From Adiantum capillus-veneris (lineage: Eukaryota; Streptophyta; Polypodiopsida; Polypodiales; Pteridaceae): 64,000 nt of DNA. The stretch covers positions 81,956,384-82,020,383 of the forward strand of contig CM043944.1 of the NCBI GenBank assembly GCA_014529385.2, written 5' to 3'. Below, piece by piece: positions 47,717-58,189 of this stretch. Made by a program: the position numbers and the translations under genes. The notes under the pieces were generated by a model. That model was not told the origin of the DNA. It searched no databases and worked only from the letters and a program-made list of their open reading frames with translations. The stretch's first letter is position 1. Each line of letters starts with the position of its first letter.

Positions 47717-47937
47717 CTTTGGGTGTGCGTGGGAAGCTCGGAAGTGTGTCATGTGGTGCATATGTGTTTGATTGCGATCTGATATAGTGTGATCGACTAA
47801 ATAGGTGCACAGGCGGTGGCCTTTTAGCAAGAAAGAGAATTTTGAAGGTGAATCCCAGTGGATTGGGGTGCTGTGTTTACCTAAACTGTAGAGGGGCAAA
47901 TTGTTTGTGTCCTGGGTGTCTACCCTCTTCCCCCTAT
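47564..47937 (+). repeat. Duplicated host unit, right part of split copy
   Basis: Resumes the host copy interrupted at 41091 and matches 39275-39602 to TTCCCCCTAT. The GA run, short in the intact copy, has expanded here to about 84 bp (47632-47715). Confidence 0.8.
47632..47715. repeat. (GA)n microsatellite
   Basis: About 84 bp of pure GA. The orthologous position in the intact paralogue (39355-39372) has fewer than 20 bp, a direct record of expansion. Confidence 0.9.
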
Positions 47938-47944
47938 CCATCTT

Positions 47945-48916
47945 TTGGTGCCCCCACTAAGGAGCATGTTGATTGCTCCCGTTGATGAAGTAAAATATAG
48001 ATTTTTATATGCAAAGCTTAGCCAATGACAATTAAGAAGCATAAGTGATAGCCTTGTGAAATGTGTTCCCCTTTCCCCTTTTGTGAGAGATTTAGGTATT
48101 TAAATAATGCAGTTAAACTCTCATTGGACCCCTTAGTCGTCTGGCCAATAGGAATCAAGCAAGCCATTGGGATGCTGAATGCTCATTGGACCCCTTGGGA
48201 GATTGTCCAATAGTTTTCTAGAGAGCTTAATTTCTATTGGTTATTTTATCAAGTATTTTTAAATGAATTAAACTAAATGTACGCTAGCCTAATTCTCGTT
48301 GGTCCACCTCTATGGCCATCCTATAGGATTTGAATGCACCTTGGGGGCAACTGGGGTAGGAAGCTTGACATGTGTCCACTATTCCCTTTGTGTAAAGGGA
48401 GCTTGGAAGAGTGTGTGTGTGTGTGTGTGTGTGTTTCTCTCTCATCCCCTGGAAGAAAGGCTTGCCCCCTCGTATCTAGGGATCTGGGAAGACTTTTTGA
48501 TCTTCCCCATGACCATCCAATTCCCCCCACACTTTGGCCATTGGACATTACCTTTGAATTTTGGAACCTTCGCATTTTGGAAGTCTTAATGGGCTGAACC
48601 TTGGGGTATTTGAAGCCCATTGATGCACATTGGTCTTTTGCAGATGGCCCCCCTTTGGATCCCTATTTTTCCTCCTTTGGATTCATACTGTTGTTGATCT
48701 GCCAGCCTAACCAATATTCTAGCTTTTTCTCCCCTTGTACTTCCCCATAATAATTGATGGTGGTGAAAGACCCTCTCTTCTATTCCTTGCAATGAATGAT
48801 ATTTGAGCCACGGGTACATGAGCTTGAGTGCTTTTCTAAAGGGGTTAAGAGAAGTAGCAACTAGGGCTTGAAGTGCCAAAGTACACTTAAAATCTTTACA
48901 CCTAGAATTTGTTAGA
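47945..48916 (+). other. Possible LTR/leader of the following gypsy element
   Basis: Non-coding. CTCATTGGACCCCTT is repeated at about 48120 and 48191, and a (GT)n run lies at 48412-48432. It precedes the plus-strand gag. No matching copy exists after the pol end at 61.4 kb, so an LTR cannot be proved. Confidence 0.35.
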
Positions 48917-50254
48917 ATGACCGACAATAGTAAAGAGATTGAAATTAATGTTGATAGCTTTGATTTTGCTAATGAGCAGGCTACTAATGATGCCCCTATG
49001 CTTGTCAATTACCCTGTTACTAGGCTTCAACAAGCCATTGGCAATCCATCCCTCCAAAGTGAAGTCAACGGAAGCTACATGCTCATGGGATTCTCCAAAC
49101 TCCCCACCAAGAAGAGAGAGTACCTAAGAAGAGGATTCGTATGAAGGGCTCAAAAATCTACTACTTGACGAGCATCTCCTTCCCAAAGGAGAACTCAAGT
49201 TTCAATGATAAATTCCCCACCGAAAGAACGAGAAAGAAGTGAGTATCATGTCACCTCAGTGGAAATGGCTCCACAAAGATGGCGGGCAAAACACTCTCCA
49301 ACACCCCCTAAACGGAGAAGACCATCGTACACTTCTCCACACCATAGTTCAAAGAGGGATGACAGAAAAAAGGAGAAGAAAAAGGCGAGAAAGAGGTCAC
49401 CCTCTTCTCCATATTCTTCATCCTCTTTCTCTTATGAAGAAAGTGATGGTGCATACAAGGAGGAACAAGGGAAGAAAAAGGCAACAGACAGGTCACCCTC
49501 TTCTCCATCCTCCTCAAATTCTTCCTTTTCTAAAGAAAGTGACGGTGCAACTTTTGAACCACCAAAAAGAAGAGGCCATAGGAAATCCTTTACCGCGTGG
49601 AAGAGGTCGTCCAAGCTCAAAAAGTTCAAAGAGGGAGGAAAGAACATCTCTTTCCTTACCTACGATGGCACCTTTGGTGCTACGAACAAAGTCTTGGCCT
49701 TCATTCAACAATTCGATGCGGCATTTGGAGATGAGGGCTTCACGGAGTCCTCTAAGCTACACCATATAGCTATACATTTTCAAAAGTCCACCAGGCAATG
49801 GTGGTCTAGCTTACGAGAAAATGGTGAAGCTCCATGAACATGGAAAGCTTTAAGAGCTTCCATCATGAAGCAGTTTTCGGCTACCGATGACAAAGACAAA
49901 GTAATCACCGAATGGTGAAGCTTGAAGCTCTCTCCCTACGAATCTATTCACAAATATGTAAACAAGTTTTGGGACTTACATCTCAAAGCCACTATCTTCA
50001 AAAAGCTGGATTTTGGAGAGAAAAAATAATAATTTTGTGCGGGTTTAACTGAAGATATGGTGGAGTATGTCAACTCCCAAAGGCGACGCACCATATTTGC
50101 GGTCATACACCATACCATGGTGGCTTCATGAATCGATTTCCAACAAGGGGCTAAGAGAAATCTTAAGTTCACGGAGAACAAGGACCGTAATAATGAGCCC
50201 AAGGGAAGGACAATGTCCAAAAGTCTTCTAAAGGCAATGCCAACAACAACATTA
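48917..50254 (+). pseudogene. gag: Ty3/gypsy gag, interrupted by a DNA transposon
   Basis: Frame 49205-49837 has a Lys/Ser-rich N-terminal region, then KNISFLTYDGTFGATNKVLA, a Phe/Trp-containing capsid start, and TRQWWSSLRENG. After a stop it continues WKALRASIMKQFSA and LSPYESIHKYVNKFWDLHLK, typical retrotransposon gag helices. The first frame, 48917-49144 (MTDNSKEIEINVDSFDFANE), may be the N-terminus. Stops at 49835, 49916 and 50027 and frameshifts break it. The coding sequence is cut at 50254 by the transposon terminal repeat and resumes at 58926. Confidence 0.8.
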
Positions 50255-50564
50255 GGGCCAAAAACAACTCAAAAAGGGTTGTATAAGGAATTGGTTAAAT
50301 TACTAATTAGCAGAGCTGTTTATGGTCAAAACGGCTCCAAATTTGTTCGTTTTGGTCATTTAAAGAATATCTACGCAATCTAAAGCGTATCTAGGTACAT
50401 ATCCAAAAAGATATCGTTTTCTTCACATTCCTTTGTGGCTCACCTCGAAATTTGTTTTCATTTACTTCACTTGGCGGCAAATAGTTGTTTCCACTTTTGA
50501 ATCACTCAATCTCTCTTTTTTCTCTTACCTTTCGCGATCTTTATCTCTTCTTCTCTGATGCACC

Positions 50565-53029
50565 TTGTTCTGCTGCTACGTTATTTCCATCATACTTTCT
50601 GCTCCTTCATTACTTACAATGACTAATGCATCTTCCATTAGTGATAACCGCAAGTTTCACTTGAACATTAAGCTAAGCCAGGAATATGCTACTACGCGGA
50701 GTGTATATCAAAGACCAGTTACAACTGCAAATGAAGCACAACAACTTCGCAACAAGGGAAAGAAACACATTGATATATGGACAGATGGGAGCTTGTATCC
50801 ACCGAATCCTAGCACTAGAAGGTATCCATCTTTTCACACACCTCATGATTTGATGATATTTTTTGGTGATGGGGTTGATGGCTTACTAGGATATAGTTCT
50901 AGGTTATCTCATTTACACATTGATCATACACATTACATTCAATATCTCAAAATTGTTTTGTCTTCAAATGCAACAAGAATTTTAGAACTTGAAAACCAAA
51001 TAGCATCTCTAAAACAAGAAAATCACCAGATTCAGAATTTAAAAGAAACTCCAATAGGATTAAGAGCAGGAGTAAAACGAATGAGAGATGTAGTAAACTT
51101 AACAGAAGGTTCTGGACAAAGAAAAAAAAGATTAAAGATTACTAAAGAACATGTGACTAGTCTTTTAGGATTTGATATGTCCAATGTTCAAGAGAGGGTG
51201 AGATTTTTGAATGAGGTAATGAACAAAAGTGATATTCTTAAACTTTTGAAACTTCCTGAAAATCAAACTTAGAAGAAATTGGTATTTCAAAATTTATTGA
51301 AAGATATGGGTTTACTGGTCCAACCTTCTCAAACGCAAGAAGTTTGTGACACAGTGGGGGTGAGTAGAAGGGGTTACAGGGCCATCTCTAAAACCTGGTT
51401 TCAGGTTTTAAAGTATTACAAGATTAAAGCTTTTGGGTTGCTTAGGCCTCACAATGTTGGGAAAGTTAGGACTCTGTTAAATGAAGAAATACCCGAACAT
51501 TTTGGAGAGTACTATCATATAGAAGGAACGATGCCATATGAAAAACAGAAAAAAAATCTTCTTTTGAGAATAATGTTTTTAATAACATTTGGATAAGTAT
51601 AAAAAATGTACAATCTGCTATGGTGAGATACTATAATATGCAAGAAGTAGATTTTGAAGGAAAACTTATATTTGTTATGAAATTGGATGAAGCTCAAATT
51701 CAAAAATGTCAAAAATGAAAAAAATATCCATATCCCTTATGAATAGAGCATTGGACTATAGCCAGGGTAAGCTTGATTCCCCGTACCGCAAAACTCAATC
51801 AGAAATGGAGCTTTGGTGGATCGGAGCAGCTCAAATACGAGTAGAAAATCACGATACATTGAAATGGCTCTTTTTGCAGACCGATATTCCTTCTGTTATA
51901 CAGGACCAAAATGCAGGTGAAAAACTCTATGTAGATGGCATGGGTTACTTTTTTGTAGAATGGCACTTGAGTGCCAACCTAAAAGCATTAAAGTGCATGT
52001 TTGGTGTATGTGGAGGTGCCAATACCAAGTATCCATGTGTATATTGCATGGCAAGCACTGCAACAAAAGGATGGCTTGCAGAACACGAGGTTGGAAAACC
52101 ACCATCGAGAAAGTGTGAACATCATCGACTACCCATCATCTTCTATGATTTGGGATCCAATTCTAACAATAGATTTAAAAAATGTACATATATGTACAAT
52201 GCATGCAGAGATTAGAATCTTGGACAAATTGCTTCGACTCCATCTTGATTATGCATATTCTATTAAGCCAACTAAACTTGCAGACGAGTGCATAGAAAAA
52301 TGCGAGGCTTTGCTCACTCAAATGGGTTTTCATGGTGGTCAAGTGCATCTAAAAAAAGATCCTACTCTTTTAAAAGGAACGGGTGATGTTTTGCAAGATG
52401 TTTCAATGGGTGGAGCAAAAGCCATAAGATTTTTGAGTAACCATGACAACAAACAAGTTGATGCTTTGTGGAACTGCTGGAAGGATCTTTGTGTAATAAC
52501 AACCAATGTCAAAAGTAGACCAGATGTAGCCAACAAACGCATAGAAGTGTGGAAGAAGCTCGACAATCTTTTGAAAGTTTTGAGACAACAAGTTAGCTCT
52601 GCTACTTATGCAGATGACTTTAAAAAGACAATAAAGCTTCTAATAATTGCTATTACAGATGCTTGGGGAGAAAAAGACATCACATATTACTTGGTGAGTA
52701 TTCAATTACTTTCTAAAGTCTGGATAGAATTTTACATTGCATCCTATTGAGTTCAACTAACTTTTTTTTTTAATAAGCATATTCTGTACCTGCATGGACC
52801 ATATTTTGCAAAACAAGGACCCCTTGCAACATGGAATACTCAGGGAATGGAAAAATCTCACTATCAAGCGAGGACTTATTTTTTCAAATGTACGAGAAAG
52901 GGAGGGGGACAAAGAAGGAGCAATGCACTAAAGGGATTATTCAACTGGTTATGTAGGAGGCAATTACAACGGATGAGATCAAACAACCATGCTGCTCAAC
53001 CACAGATGGAGATTAATGCTTCACTTTGA
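50565..53029 (+). CDS. Putative DDE-type transposase, superfamily unassigned, interrupted
   Basis: Frames 50565-51272, 51279-51596, 51706-52215, 52001-52750 and 52774-53029 read as one protein with introns or frame breaks. The N-terminal part has a coiled coil (LELENQIASLKQENHQIQNL) and a basic patch (GQRKKRLKI). The core has VMKLDEAQ, GEKLYVDGMGYFFVEW, a Cys pair in YPCVYCMAST and MHAEIRILDKLLRL. The C-terminal part is LHGPYFAKQG, then TQGMEKSHYQARTYFFKC, in which an invariant-looking Glu precedes Lys-Ser-His. These features suit an RNase H-fold transposase with late Glu, but I cannot match it to hAT, MULE, CACTA or Harbinger. Stops at 51270 and 51594 may mark decay or introns. Confidence 0.55.
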
Positions 53030-53198
53030 AACTTTATACCAAATCTTTCTACAGAGACCAAATTCAAAAAAGATATTTTGGTGCAAATTGTCAAATTTAC
53101 ATCAGTTTTTGATTTTTTTCATATCTCTAGGGATGTCACCCCTATATCTCAAAAACTTTCTTCTTTTATAGCCCCCAAGAAGGTTGACATTTGTCTCC

Positions 53199-54709
53199 TC
53201 AGCTGGTTGCTGCATAGCTAGAGTAGCAAAGAAAGTATTCTGCTCTTGAGGCATTGAATCCTGCAGCATATCCAAATATTATAAGTGCTGCTGCTCTCTC
53301 AAGTAGCATGATCTTGTTTGCATTGATTTGAAGGAGAGTGTACCCTAAAAACCGTGACAATATCTTCACGGCAAACATTGGCAACTCAGGATCTTCAGAA
53401 TACTGCATGTGAAAAGCATAGAAGGTGGCGCTATCCAATGTAGGCATGTAGTGCATGAGAGAGGAGGCATCCCTTCTTGAAGAGCCTTCTATTGCTTTCC
53501 CTCTCGAGCCTTTAGCTCTCCCAAGAAAATTGTCTTTGTCAAGGAGTTCAATCTACAAAACAAGACATAATGAATAATTAAAACAAACTTGAAAAAAAAG
53601 AAAGATTTTAGAAGGGAGATCAAGGTGAAACTAAATCTACCTTTTGCAACTCATCTTCGGGAATGACTTTTTCTTGAAGGAGATTGCATGATCTGGTCAT
53701 CTCTCTTATGTCAACTTCCTTTCCAATTTTTTTCATCTTAAAGTCTCTGCCAAAAGATTGGATGCCAAGCTCAACAAGTCTCTTCTCAAAATCCTCATCT
53801 TTGAGGGAAGGTTTCTCCTCTTCCATCTTCTCATGCATAGAGAAAGTGCATCAGGAGCAGGCAAAAATTCTTTATTGGATGTCTGAAGATTAAGTGCCAA
53901 AAACTCCTCTTTCGACTCTTCTTCTGTGTCAATAAAATCTTTGGCCACCTCAGAAGCTTCAAAAATGGTTGCATTACAGTAGTCCTCCCTCATATTAAGC
54001 AGATATTGGATATGATAGAGAGGCATATACTCTTTTCCATTGATATAGGAGTAGGGAAGGTTTGGAATAGTAAGGGAAGCTTCAGACACCTCTACCTCAT
54101 CTGTTGGCTCATCAATGATAGTACTAGATCTAAATTGAGCCACATCAAAATTTGCACTCTCCTGCTCCTCAGCTGCAACATCAACTTCCTCCTCTTCTAG
54201 AATTTCACTTTTCTCAAGATGCAAAACTATGGAAACATTTTTATTTGTTATCTCTTCATCTGTATCTTTCACTTCATCAGCTTGCCTTGCATGTCAACTT
54301 TAAGGAACAAAAAGAAAAAAAAGGCAACTTCCTTTGGAACAAGGCTGCAAGGCTTTGAATGTAATTGACAAGAAATGGTAGGTGGACAAACAAAGGAAGT
54401 CTTCTTAGAAAATCTTCCAAACCTCCTTGTTACTTTGCCTTTCTCAATTGAGTTGGTAGTAAATTCGGTTAGATGGCAATAAGTATTGCCATCTAAAACC
54501 AAACACTTGCCTTCAACTGCCTCTTCAAACTCTTTGAATTCTTCTAACAAAAAGTCCTTCAAATTGTCTAGCAAAACTGCAAGATCAAACAAAGGGTTGA
54601 ATATTTCATATGCTTTGGTGTACACTTCCATGTCACCACCATCCATCACAACAACCAATAGCTTCTCACTTGGACTCTCCTCCAAAATCTCCTCCCGACC
54701 TTCGTTCAT
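53199..54709 (-). CDS. Acidic ORF of unknown function in the DNA transposon
   Basis: ATG at 54709 (MNEGREEILEESPSEKLLVV) opens about 145 codons. After a probable intron near 54290 the reading continues with an acidic stretch (LEEEEVDVAAEEQESANFDV), then PYSYINGKEYMPLYHIQYLL, a Lys/Glu-rich helical part and, after another gap, a hydrophobic C-terminal segment (FAVKILSRFLGYTLLQINAN; AAALIIFGYAAGF) ending at 53199. It is divergent from the H3-like gene and shares its promoter region. No family recognised. Acidic stretches occur in histone chaperones, but I see no chaperone fold signature, so that is only a thought. Confidence 0.45.
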
Positions 54710-54740
54710 GGTAGAGAGAAAATCAAACCGGTGAAGCTAG

Positions 54741-55030
54741 CTAGGCACAAGGTGAAGGTCGACAAGTACGCGCCAAAGTGATGGAGAGAGCGATAAGGGG
54801 GGAGGGTTCCACGATGTGCAAAGTCATCCGGTTAGGCACAGGGTGAAGGTGTCGCGACATGCATGCCAAAAAGATGGAGATCAGCCCAAACAAAGCGATA
54901 GGGGAGGGTTGTAGGATGTGCAAAATGCTCCGGTCGTGTCGTGCGGGAGCTACCTAGTGGAGCTCAGTAGAAGCCCAAACCACGTGATAGAGGCCCCACC
55001 CACAGTTTGCAAAACGGTACCGTCACGTCC
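54741..55030. repeat. Degenerate ~90-bp direct repeats upstream of the acidic ORF
   Basis: GCTAGGCACAAGGTGAAGGT (54739) recurs as GTTAGGCACAGGGTGAAGGT (54831). Each is followed by a GATGGAGA box, then GCGATARGGGRGG and GATGTGCAAA. A third, weaker unit lies at about 54957-55030. Confidence 0.6.
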
Positions 55031-55154
55031 TGCGGGATGAAGGGACCTTGAGAGACCAAAGAGACATGTAGCACTAGTGGAGAGAAGTAAAACAAAGGCA
55101 ATTTCTCGTGTCGTGTGGGACAAGTAAAAGTATAACACCAATAAAAATCGAGAT

Positions 55155-55285
55155 CAAGCTTTATATAAGGTGCCAAAAATTACCGTTATGGACACGTGTC
55201 ATCCATGCACACGTGCCATGTGGCATGCTTCCAACGGTCGTCGTACGGACGATCGGCTGTATATAAAGCTCTCTCACGTGCTCAT
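55155..55285. promoter_or_regulatory. Divergent promoter region with G-boxes and two TATA boxes
   Basis: A minus-directed TATATAAAG (55160-55168) and a plus-directed TATATAAA (55260-55267) face away from each other. Between them lie GACACGTGTC (55191-55200, a perfect ACGT-core palindrome) and CACACGTGCC (about 55208); another CACGTG follows the plus TATA box (55275-55280). ACGT-core G-boxes bind plant bZIP/bHLH factors, often in ABA or light response. The arrangement would drive the acidic ORF leftward and the H3-like gene rightward. This is inferred from sequence only. Confidence 0.6.
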
Positions 55286-55445
55286 TTTTTACCTTCCCCC
55301 AAACCACACATTCGTGTCGTGTCGTACCTCCTAAATGACCCGCTGATCCCCTTTGTGCAAGTCTTATCACTTTCTTCCATCGACCCGCGCTACCTCTCCT
55401 CGCCCAATTCTTTGCACTTCCAGATTGTTTCTTCTTCCTAACCCG

Positions 55446-55915
55446 TACGATGCGATATGGGCAAGTGCTAGATAGTGGGTGGCCAAGCTATCGTGTCATG
55501 CAGTTGTCCTTCCTTGATTCATTGCCAAGATCAACAGATTCACATACGACGTGATCCGGACATGTTCTAGAATGTGGGGGACCCGTCTATCACGTCGTGC
55601 AGATGTCCTTCATTGATTCATTGCCAAGGTCAATAGCTTCACATACGACGCGATTCGGACATGTTCTAGAGTGTGGGTGACTCGGCTGTCGTGTCCTGCA
55701 GGTATCCTTCCTTGTTACATTGCCAAGGTCAACAGCTTCACATACGATGCAATACGGACATGTTCTAGAGTGTGGGTGACCCGGCTATCGCGTCGTGTAG
55801 GTGTTCCTCCATGATTCCTAGCCAAGATCATTAGCTTCACATACAACACGATATGGAGAGCTTGTAGACTGTGGGTGACCTAGCTATCATGTCGTGCGGT
55901 GTTTGTACTTTTTGA
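55446..55915. repeat. 99-bp tandem repeat, about five units
   Basis: TACGAYGYGATWYGG starts units at 55446, 55545, 55644, 55743 and 55842. The unit contains GACATGTTCTAGAGTGTGGG, TATCGYGTCGTGCAG, TCCTTCCTTGATTCATTGCC and CAACAGCTTCACA. It lies between the plus TATA box and the H3-like start codon, so it would be in the 5' leader or an intron. Confidence 0.85.
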
Positions 55916-55920
55916 CCCAA

Positions 55921-56578
55921 ATGGTGAGGACGAAGCAGACTGCAAGAAAGTCTACCAAGCTCCAAATGATCCAGAAAAAGATGATTAGAGAAAGAATATC
56001 CAAAGAAACCACCACCTCCACAACCTCATCAGAGGCCCACTAATAGAAAAAGGTTGAATTATCAAGTCAAATCTTTAAGAGAGATAAGAAAAGCACAAAA
56101 GTCTACTTGTCTACTGATTCCAAAGCTACCTTTCATGAGAGTTGTCAAAGAGATATCAGATAGACTTGTGAGCATGATGAATATCAAAACTTTTGTCTCA
56201 GTAAGGTGGAAATCTCAAGCTTTGATGTGCCTTCAGGAAGCTGCCGAGGATTTTCTCATAGACTTTATGAATGATAGCTACATTGCAGCTGCATTTTCTC
56301 ACAGGGTCACACTTATGAGTAAAGATTTTATGCTTGTGTCAAGGTTGATATACAAGTTTGATAAGGCTCTTGAGATTATTCCTAGTGAGGATCTTAAAGC
56401 CTTCCAAATTTTAAATATCCCTCCTTCCAAGCAGCAGAAAGATTTAGAGGTTGTCATTGAGGATGTTACACATGAGTATGAGACAAGAAAGGCCCAAGAT
56501 ATCAAAGCAGGAAAGGAGGTTGTGAGGGAGCAAGACATGATATCAGAGGATGCTTCCTTAAAGAGCAAGCATAAATTT
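55921..56578 (+). CDS. Histone H3-like (CENH3-like) ORF inside a DNA transposon
   Basis: ATG 55921 opens MVRTKQTARKST, the H3 tail with K4, R8, K9, S10 and T11 in register. After one frame change near 55985 the reading is LEKEYPKKPPPPQPHQRPTN, RKRLNYQVKSLREIRKAQKS, TCLLIPKLPFMRVVKEIS: the alphaN and alpha1 helices of H3. Loop 1 is longer than canonical H3 by about eight residues and holds RW. Then ALMCLQEAAEDFLIDFMNDS (alpha2), FSHRVTLMSKDFMLVSRLI (loop 2 and alpha3). Longer loop 1, the Trp, QEAAEDF and RVTLMxKDF are features of plant CENH3 as I know that family. The tail is about as long as in normal H3. A 45-residue charged extension follows alpha3. One frameshift and TAA TAG in the other frame leave open whether it is spliced, shifted or dead. 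Confidence 0.78.
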
Positions 56579-57420
56579 TAAGAGCATCCAACTCTCTTCT
56601 TTATGAAAAAGTTACAGGCCAAATGGTGGTGGATGTCTCCTCGTTTGGAGATGATGAAGTGTACTTGGACATATTCCCTCAAGACACAAGTATGCTTGTA
56701 AACCCCAACATTGAGCTTGGTGACACTGTGCTCTTTATCTGTCTTAGGTATGTGTTGCCCCTTTGCTAATTATTAGTGCATGTGCAAGGCAGGCATAAGG
56801 GCCTCATTGGGGGGTGTGTTTTCCTTTTCAGGTGTCTTATGAGGGATCTTCCAGAGGCTCTAGCTATGCAAATTTCCATACTTGACCCTCTAGTAACACA
56901 GTTCCTTTTTAACAAGCAAGGAAGCCTTTCAAGTTTTTTTGAAGATTTTAACATGCTGACCTGCAATTACATAATATACCCCTATGTTGAAGGGTAAATC
57001 TTAACTCCTTACATGTTATTTTTAACATTTTGTGATATTCCTAGCTAATTGTTATTTTTTGTAGAGGACATTGGAGTCTTATTATTTTCAATCTTTTGGA
57101 GAAAGATATTATATTTATGAATTCATTGTCAAGTATCCATGGGAGAAGTAAACTGTAAGTATGAAGTATGATCTATGCTTGATGGCCCATTGTTTTCTAT
57201 TAGTAGCTTTTTGATTCAATGTCTTCTTGTAGTGCTGCCAAACTTATTGTTGGTCACCTGAGTACCACAAATAAGGATTACAATATAGAAGGTTTCAAGT
57301 ACTACAATCAAAAAGTGCCTTTACAAACAAACTCAACATCTTATGGATGGAGGGTGCTTGCCAATGCATGGAGATATCTTGAGTCAAGGTGCAGGATGAC
57401 TACACTCACTGTAAGTGTGT
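56579..57420 (+). pseudogene. Ulp1/C48 SUMO-protease-like domain, catalytic Cys replaced
   Basis: Plus exons run from about 56588. They read VVDVSSFGDDEVYLDIFPQD and ELGDTVLFICLR, an intron (GTATGT at about 56749 to TTTCAG at 56831), CLMRDLPEALAMQISILDPL and NYIIYPYVEG, a second intron, then GHWSLIIFNLLEKDIIFMNS, a third intron, and KVPLQTNSTSYGWRVLANAW. This is the C48 order: His in HW (57068-57070), Asp position (here Asn in FMNSL), Gln in PLQ, and Cys in S-C-G (here Tyr, TAT at 57342-57344). The homologous copy at 63708-63960 has Cys (TGT), so a single G-to-A change removed it. It follows the H3-like ORF within a few bases, so an H3-Ulp1 fusion gene is possible. Confidence 0.72.
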
Positions 57421-57454
57421 GGCTCATGTATTTATTTTGATTTCTTAACTATGT

Positions 57455-58039
57455 ATGTATGTACTCATGTCCTTTAATTCCTTTTTCTATTTGTTTCAAT
57501 TGCATGACTATCCAGAGCCTTGGGTCAAGTGGGTGAGAGAGAAGGCTGTTTCTATGGTTTTGCAAAGATCAATAAACCCAAATGATCCAAAATCTCCTTT
57601 GCTACCAAAGAAAGGTAGAGCCACCAAGAGTTTGGATGCAAAGAAAATGGATCAGAAGAAGAAAAGTCCTACAAAGAAGATCCATACAAACAAAAAGGAT
57701 CACAAGAAGAAGAGTCCTACAAAGAAGAGTCCCACCAAGAAGAGTCCTGCCAAGGGGAAGAGTCCCACCAAGAAGAAGAGCCCTGCAAAAAAAAGAGCAG
57801 ATACAAAGGGCCATCCATTCCACTCACCATTGAAATTCAAGGTTCAAAAGCGTCGTACAGTTAAGAACAATAAGGGGGAGGCACCTAGCTCACCTTTCAA
57901 GCTACCATTCATGTTGCCAAAGAAGGTTGCCAAGTCACCCAAGCCAGCTACTCCTCAGGAGCCCAAAGCACCAACCCCTGCCAAGTCACCCGTGCCAAGC
58001 CCTGAGGAGCCCAAAGCACCAACTCCTGTCAAGCCCTGA
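57455..58039 (+). CDS. Lysine-rich SPTKK-repeat C-terminal region
   Basis: The frame begins, after an intron, with LHDYPEPWVKWVREKAVSMV, continuing the Ulp1-like gene. It then has a dense array of KSPTKK, KSPAKG and KKSPTKK repeats (57655-57800; 15-bp DNA repeat AAGAGTCCYRCCAAG), and later EEPKAPTPxK repeats. S/TPKK motifs are known from histone H1 and sperm histones, where they contact the minor groove of AT-rich DNA. The stop is at 58037. The same type of tail follows the Ulp1 domain in the second copy (63289-63645). It probably forms the C-terminus of one multi-exon protein with the preceding domain. Confidence 0.6.
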   Translation: MYVLMSFNSFFYLFQLHDYPEPWVKWVREKAVSMVLQRSINPNDPKSPLLPKKGRATKSLDAKKMDQKKKSPTKKIHTNKKDHKKKSPTKKSPTKKSPAKGKSPTKKKSPAKKRADTKGHPFHSPLKFKVQKRRTVKNNKGEAPSSPFKLPFMLPKKVAKSPKPATPQEPKAPTPAKSPVPSPEEPKAPTPVKP

Positions 58040-58189
58040 GGAGCCCAAGTCACCACCACCACCCACGCCTAAACTTTCACCCCTTCTGAACATAAAAGAA
58101 AAAGGGTCTCTTAGGATGCAGAATCCTCTCAGGCAAATATATCTGGAATGGAATCAAAAAATGAGAAAAAAAATGGGAGAATGAAAAAT

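Noticed and set aside
50255-50282. PIF/Harbinger assignment from GGG-type termini and a TWA-like site
   Set aside because: Flanks are TTA on one side and TAA on the other, not an exact duplication, and the transposase motifs do not match Harbinger. Left open.
53199-53456. Second histone-fold protein (an H4-like partner) in the acidic ORF C-terminus
   Set aside because: The helical hydrophobic segment lacks any recognisable H4, H2A or H2B motif.
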